A stretch of DNA of 9,211 nucleotides from DAOTVD01 sp034437075 (GTDB lineage: Bacteria; Chloroflexota; Anaerolineae; Aggregatilineales; J027): positions 1 to 9,211 of the forward strand of contig DAOTVD010000416.1 in the NCBI GenBank assembly GCA_034437075.1, given 5' to 3'. Numbering within the stretch: position 1 is the first letter of the stretch; each line of letters begins with the position of its first letter. Made by a program: the position numbers and the translations under genes. Under the pieces are notes generated by a model. The model saw only the letters and a list, made by a program, of their open reading frames with translations, was not told where the DNA came from and made no database searches. This document shows positions 6,359 through 9,211 of this stretch, one piece after another.

Positions 6359-7777
6359 ATGATCGCAAACTTTCGAACCACCCTTGCTCTTGGCCTGGCC
6401 GGTATGGCCGTCTTTGCCGCTTTATGGCTAGACCTGCAAAATGAGGGCCTCGCCTGGAACTTGCTTTGGAATGTCACAGGCGAGACCGAACCCCCAGGGC
6501 AGATTCTGGGCGGCGCACAATACCTGATGAACATTACGCGCGTCGCGCCCCAAACGGCCCCCACCGCCGACATCCAACATATCCCCGAAAACCCCTTCGG
6601 CATTAACACCTTCTTGCAGCAAGAGGTCTTCCCGGAGAAACGCGAGCGCCAACTGCGCATGATCGCCGATGCGGGCTTCGGCTGGATTCGCCAGGAATTC
6701 CCCTGGGAAGATATTGAAATCCACGGGCGTGGCGATTTCACCGACCGCCGCAACGACATCAACGGCGACGGCCAGATTGATGAGATTTCCGCCTGGGCGA
6801 AATACGATAATATCGTAGACCTAGCCGAAGCCTATGATGTCGAAATTATCGCGCGGTTGTCGAATCCGCCGAGTTGGGCGCAACCGCCAGTTACGACGGC
6901 CCACGGCCCGCCGCAAGATGTCCAGGATTTTGTGAATTATGCCGTTGCGGTCGCAGAGCGTTACGAAGGCCGCATCCGCTACTATCAAATCTGGAACGAA
7001 CCGAATCTTTACCCCGAATGGGGCGAGCAAGCCGTTGACCCCGCCGCGTATGCCGACATGCTATGCCGCACCCACGACGCGCTTAAAGCGGTTGACCCCG
7101 ACATCGTGGTGCTGATGGCCGCCATCGGCCCCACCGTTGACCTCAGCGGGCGAGATGCCTACGATGTGCTCTATCTACAACGGCTGTATGACCATGGCGT
7201 TGCCGATTGCTTCGACATCCTCAGCGCGCAGGGCTACGGCCTATTCAGCGGCCCCACCGACCGGCGCTTACGACCCACCATGACCAACTTCGCCCGGCAT
7301 GAATGGCTGCGCGACATCATGGTGGCCAATGGCGACGAACATAAGCCCATCTGGATTAGTGAAGCGGGTTGGAACCCCGTGCCGCCCGATAGCGAAGTGC
7401 CCGGCATTGCCGACCGCACCCGCTTCGGTATCGCCACCACGCAGCAAGCCGCCGATTGGATTCCCGTGGCCTACGAACGCGCGCTTCGCGAATGGCCCTG
7501 GGTAGGCAATATCAGCTATTGGTTTATGAAACGCGCGGATGACTCCGAACGGCTGCAAAGCTGGTACTATTTCCGGTTGGTGGAAGATGACTTCACGCCG
7601 ACGCCCATGTACGAGAGTTTTCGCGAGATGACACAATCGGGCGAGTGGGGGGCGTGGCGCGGCCAACCAAGCTGGGAACGCGAAGCGCGCGCACAATTGC
7701 CCTGGGTGCTCGGCTGCGGATGGGCCCTGTTTTTCGGCGTGTTTGTGTTAGCGCGGGGCCTGCTGGGGCGCGCCTGA
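6359..7777 (+). CDS. Membrane-anchored clan-A glycoside hydrolase-like protein
   Basis: This 472-residue protein has one hydrophobic segment at each end (about 7-24 and 447-465) and a TIM-barrel glycosidase domain between them, so the enzyme probably lies outside the membrane, tethered at both ends. The clan-A hallmarks are present: general acid/base Glu214 in WNEPN and nucleophile Glu335 in WISEAGW, 121 residues apart. NPFGINTFLQQE and GFGWIRQEFPWEDIE are barrel-start wording known from GH39/GH5-like proteins. DINGDGQIDE (133-142) resembles an EF-hand or dockerin calcium loop inserted before the helix AWAKYDNIVDLAEAY. The substrate cannot be read from the sequence. By analogy with PslG, a membrane GH39 in an exopolysaccharide operon, it may trim a surface glycan. 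The ATG at 6359 has only a weak ribosome site. The stop codon abuts the start of the next gene, so the two are very likely co-transcribed and coupled. Confidence 0.92.
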   Translation: MIANFRTTLALGLAGMAVFAALWLDLQNEGLAWNLLWNVTGETEPPGQILGGAQYLMNITRVAPQTAPTADIQHIPENPFGINTFLQQEVFPEKRERQLRMIADAGFGWIRQEFPWEDIEIHGRGDFTDRRNDINGDGQIDEISAWAKYDNIVDLAEAYDVEIIARLSNPPSWAQPPVTTAHGPPQDVQDFVNYAVAVAERYEGRIRYYQIWNEPNLYPEWGEQAVDPAAYADMLCRTHDALKAVDPDIVVLMAAIGPTVDLSGRDAYDVLYLQRLYDHGVADCFDILSAQGYGLFSGPTDRRLRPTMTNFARHEWLRDIMVANGDEHKPIWISEAGWNPVPPDSEVPGIADRTRFGIATTQQAADWIPVAYERALREWPWVGNISYWFMKRADDSERLQSWYYFRLVEDDFTPTPMYESFREMTQSGEWGAWRGQPSWEREARAQLPWVLGCGWALFFGVFVLARGLLGRA

Positions 7778-9211
7778 GTGTTAGACCGCTTTCGTTTTAT
7801 TTCGGTGCCTTGGCTGGTACGTTGGTCACCCGTCGTAGCCTTGCTGGTGGCGGCCTTTTTTCGGTTTGATGGCCTGGACGATCAATCCTTCTGGAATGAT
7901 GAAGGCACGACCTTTGGCCTGATTACCCGCGACATCGACGCCCTGCTGATGGCTGTGGAAGCCGACATCCACCCACCGGGTTATTATCTGCTTCTCACAG
8001 GCTGGACGAGCGCGGTTGGACTAAATGAATTCGGCCTGCGGTCGTTGTCGGCATTTTGGGGCCTTTTGGCAGTCGCTTTCACCTATGCGTTGGGCGCGCG
8101 CCTGTACGCGCGCGGCGCGGGTGTGCTGGCCGCGTTCATCGTCGCGCTGAGCCCCTTCGCAGTATATTACAGCCAGGAAGCGCGCATGTACGCCCAATTG
8201 ACCGCGCTGAGTGTCATGAGCCTGTACTTGCTGGCCGTGCTGGTGCAAACCAGCCCCGCGCGCTCGCGCTTCGCGGGGGTCGCTCTGGCGTTGAGCGCCG
8301 TCAATATCCTGGGGCTGTATACGCATTATACCTTCCCGCTGACGATGATTGTGCAGGGCGTATTTTTTATGGGGTGGTGGGCCGGTGCCCGTTCATCTCG
8401 CGCCTTGTTGGTCTATGGATTAACCAATGTACTGACCATTGTCGCTTTTTTGCCCTGGTTGCCCATCGCGCTAGATCAAATCGCAGCCTGGCCCGCCGAT
8501 GATACCGGCGTCGCCTTGAGCGAAAAATTATCAGCCATTAGCGCTTATGTCATTTTCGGCAATATGATGACGAATCTCGGCCCCTTGGATTATTTCTGGC
8601 CGGGTTTGCTATTGCTGGCCTGGGTCTTGCCGGATTACTATCGCTATCCGCCAGGGAACGCCTGGCGGGCCTGGCTGCCGTTGGTGTGGGTGGGTCTGAT
8701 CGCGGCAGCGTTGCTGGTCTCTGGTGCCTATCGAGAGGCCAATCTGAAATTCTTGTTGCCTGCCCAAATCGGCGCGGCACTGATTATCGGGCGCGGCGGC
8801 TATCTGTTGTGGGATGTCGGTTCAAGCAGCGCGGCCACGCCGCAGGAAATGCTGCCGCGTTGGATTGCCGCTGTGGCGCTGGGGTTTACGTTCAGCGCCT
8901 TATTCGGCTATTTGGACGCCGTGCGGACTGATCTAGCTTACCAACGCGATGATTATCGCCGCCTAGCCGCGCAAATCACCGCTGGGAGCGATAGCAACGA
9001 CGCGGTCATCCTGAACGGTCCCGGACAATTCGACGTATTTTCGTACTATTACGATGGCCCGGCCACAGTTTACGCCCTGCCGCGCGGTTATGGCGGGGAT
9101 GACGACCAAACTTTCGCGGATACACTGACGGTCATCGAGCGGAGTGATGATATTTTCGCTGTCTTCTGGGGCGAGGGCGAACGCGACCCGAACGAAGTGG
9201 TACAGAATACG
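7778..9211 (+). CDS. GT39/ArnT-like membrane glycosyltransferase (C-terminus beyond window)
   Basis: The frame is open from the GTG at 7778 to the window end (478 codons seen, no stop). The protein is polytopic: the first hydrophobic segment (about 12-28) is followed by the first outer loop FRFDGLDDQSFWNDEG, in which Asp41-Glu42 is the catalytic acidic motif of GT-C enzymes such as ArnT and PMT. ADIHPPGYYLLLTGW (62-76) and YYSQEARMYA (130-139) are family hallmarks. Several more membrane helices follow up to about residue 395, and then a soluble region begins (YDAV-like start, then DDYRRLAAQI), probably the extracytoplasmic C-terminal domain. It should move a sugar from a polyprenyl-phosphate donor to a lipid, glycan or protein acceptor at the outer membrane face; the acceptor is unknown. 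GTG at 7778 touches the TGA of the glycosidase gene and has GGGG nine bases upstream. An alternative GTG at 7805 lacks a ribosome site. Confidence 0.93.
   Translation, partial: MLDRFRFISVPWLVRWSPVVALLVAAFFRFDGLDDQSFWNDEGTTFGLITRDIDALLMAVEADIHPPGYYLLLTGWTSAVGLNEFGLRSLSAFWGLLAVAFTYALGARLYARGAGVLAAFIVALSPFAVYYSQEARMYAQLTALSVMSLYLLAVLVQTSPARSRFAGVALALSAVNILGLYTHYTFPLTMIVQGVFFMGWWAGARSSRALLVYGLTNVLTIVAFLPWLPIALDQIAAWPADDTGVALSEKLSAISAYVIFGNMMTNLGPLDYFWPGLLLLAWVLPDYYRYPPGNAWRAWLPLVWVGLIAAALLVSGAYREANLKFLLPAQIGAALIIGRGGYLLWDVGSSSAATPQEMLPRWIAAVALGFTFSALFGYLDAVRTDLAYQRDDYRRLAAQITAGSDSNDAVILNGPGQFDVFSYYYDGPATVYALPRGYGGDDDQTFADTLTVIERSDDIFAVFWGEGERDPNEVVQNT

Noticed and set aside
7268..7696. Minus-strand open frame of 142 codons under the glycosidase gene
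   Set aside because: Antisense shadow; the + strand frame contains both catalytic Glu motifs and a C-terminal membrane helix.
8021..8931. Several short open frames on both strands across the last 1.2 kb
   Set aside because: They are shadows of the GT39-like frame that is open from 7778 to the window end and carries the family motifs.

Overview
This is a gene-dense, fairly GC-rich bacterial chromosomal segment with seven protein genes, five complete and two cut by the window edges. No tRNA, rRNA, CRISPR array or transposase was seen. The likely host is a member of the Chloroflexota, probably of the Anaerolineae type. This is inferred from the long PheT with its characteristic B5-region wording, the DUF5679 zinc ribbon, the conserved AAA+ ATPase family, and the paired membrane glycosidase and GT39 transferase. 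It rests on remembered family resemblance, not on a search.

Layout: (1) 2-2527 (+) is pheT, the beta subunit of phenylalanyl-tRNA synthetase, missing only its N-terminal start. (2) 2528-2612 is a short gap with a GC-rich hairpin, a near-perfect Shine-Dalgarno followed by a seven-codon mini-ORF, and an extended -10 promoter candidate. (3) 2613-3641 (+) is a HEAT-repeat protein. It converges on, and shares its stop tetranucleotide with, (4) 4072-3638 (-), a pRiA4b ORF-3-like protein. Just upstream on the same strand is (5) 4713-4090 (-), a DUF5679 zinc ribbon fused to a TIR domain. (6) 4714-4881 is a divergent regulatory region with a strong sigma70-type promoter whose -35 box sits in the centre of a perfect 8+8 bp inverted repeat, and a second palindrome just after the predicted transcription start. 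(7) 4882-6288 (+) is an AAA+ ATPase with an N-terminal winged-helix-like region. (8) 6359-7777 (+) is a membrane-tethered clan-A glycoside hydrolase-like protein. It is followed with zero spacing, and in the same frame, by (9) 7778-9211 (+), a GT39/ArnT-like membrane glycosyltransferase that runs off the window.

How the genes may work together: the last two look like one translationally coupled cell-surface glycan unit. The TIR and pRiA4b-like genes form a two-gene leftward unit divergent from the ATPase. The palindromic control region between them is the best regulatory signal in the window. The TIR domain appears to have Ala where NAD-cleaving TIRs have the catalytic Glu, which suggests a binding or signalling role. 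I see no convincing complete new defence system. The TIR / palindromic operator / AAA+ ATPase block is the most interesting part.
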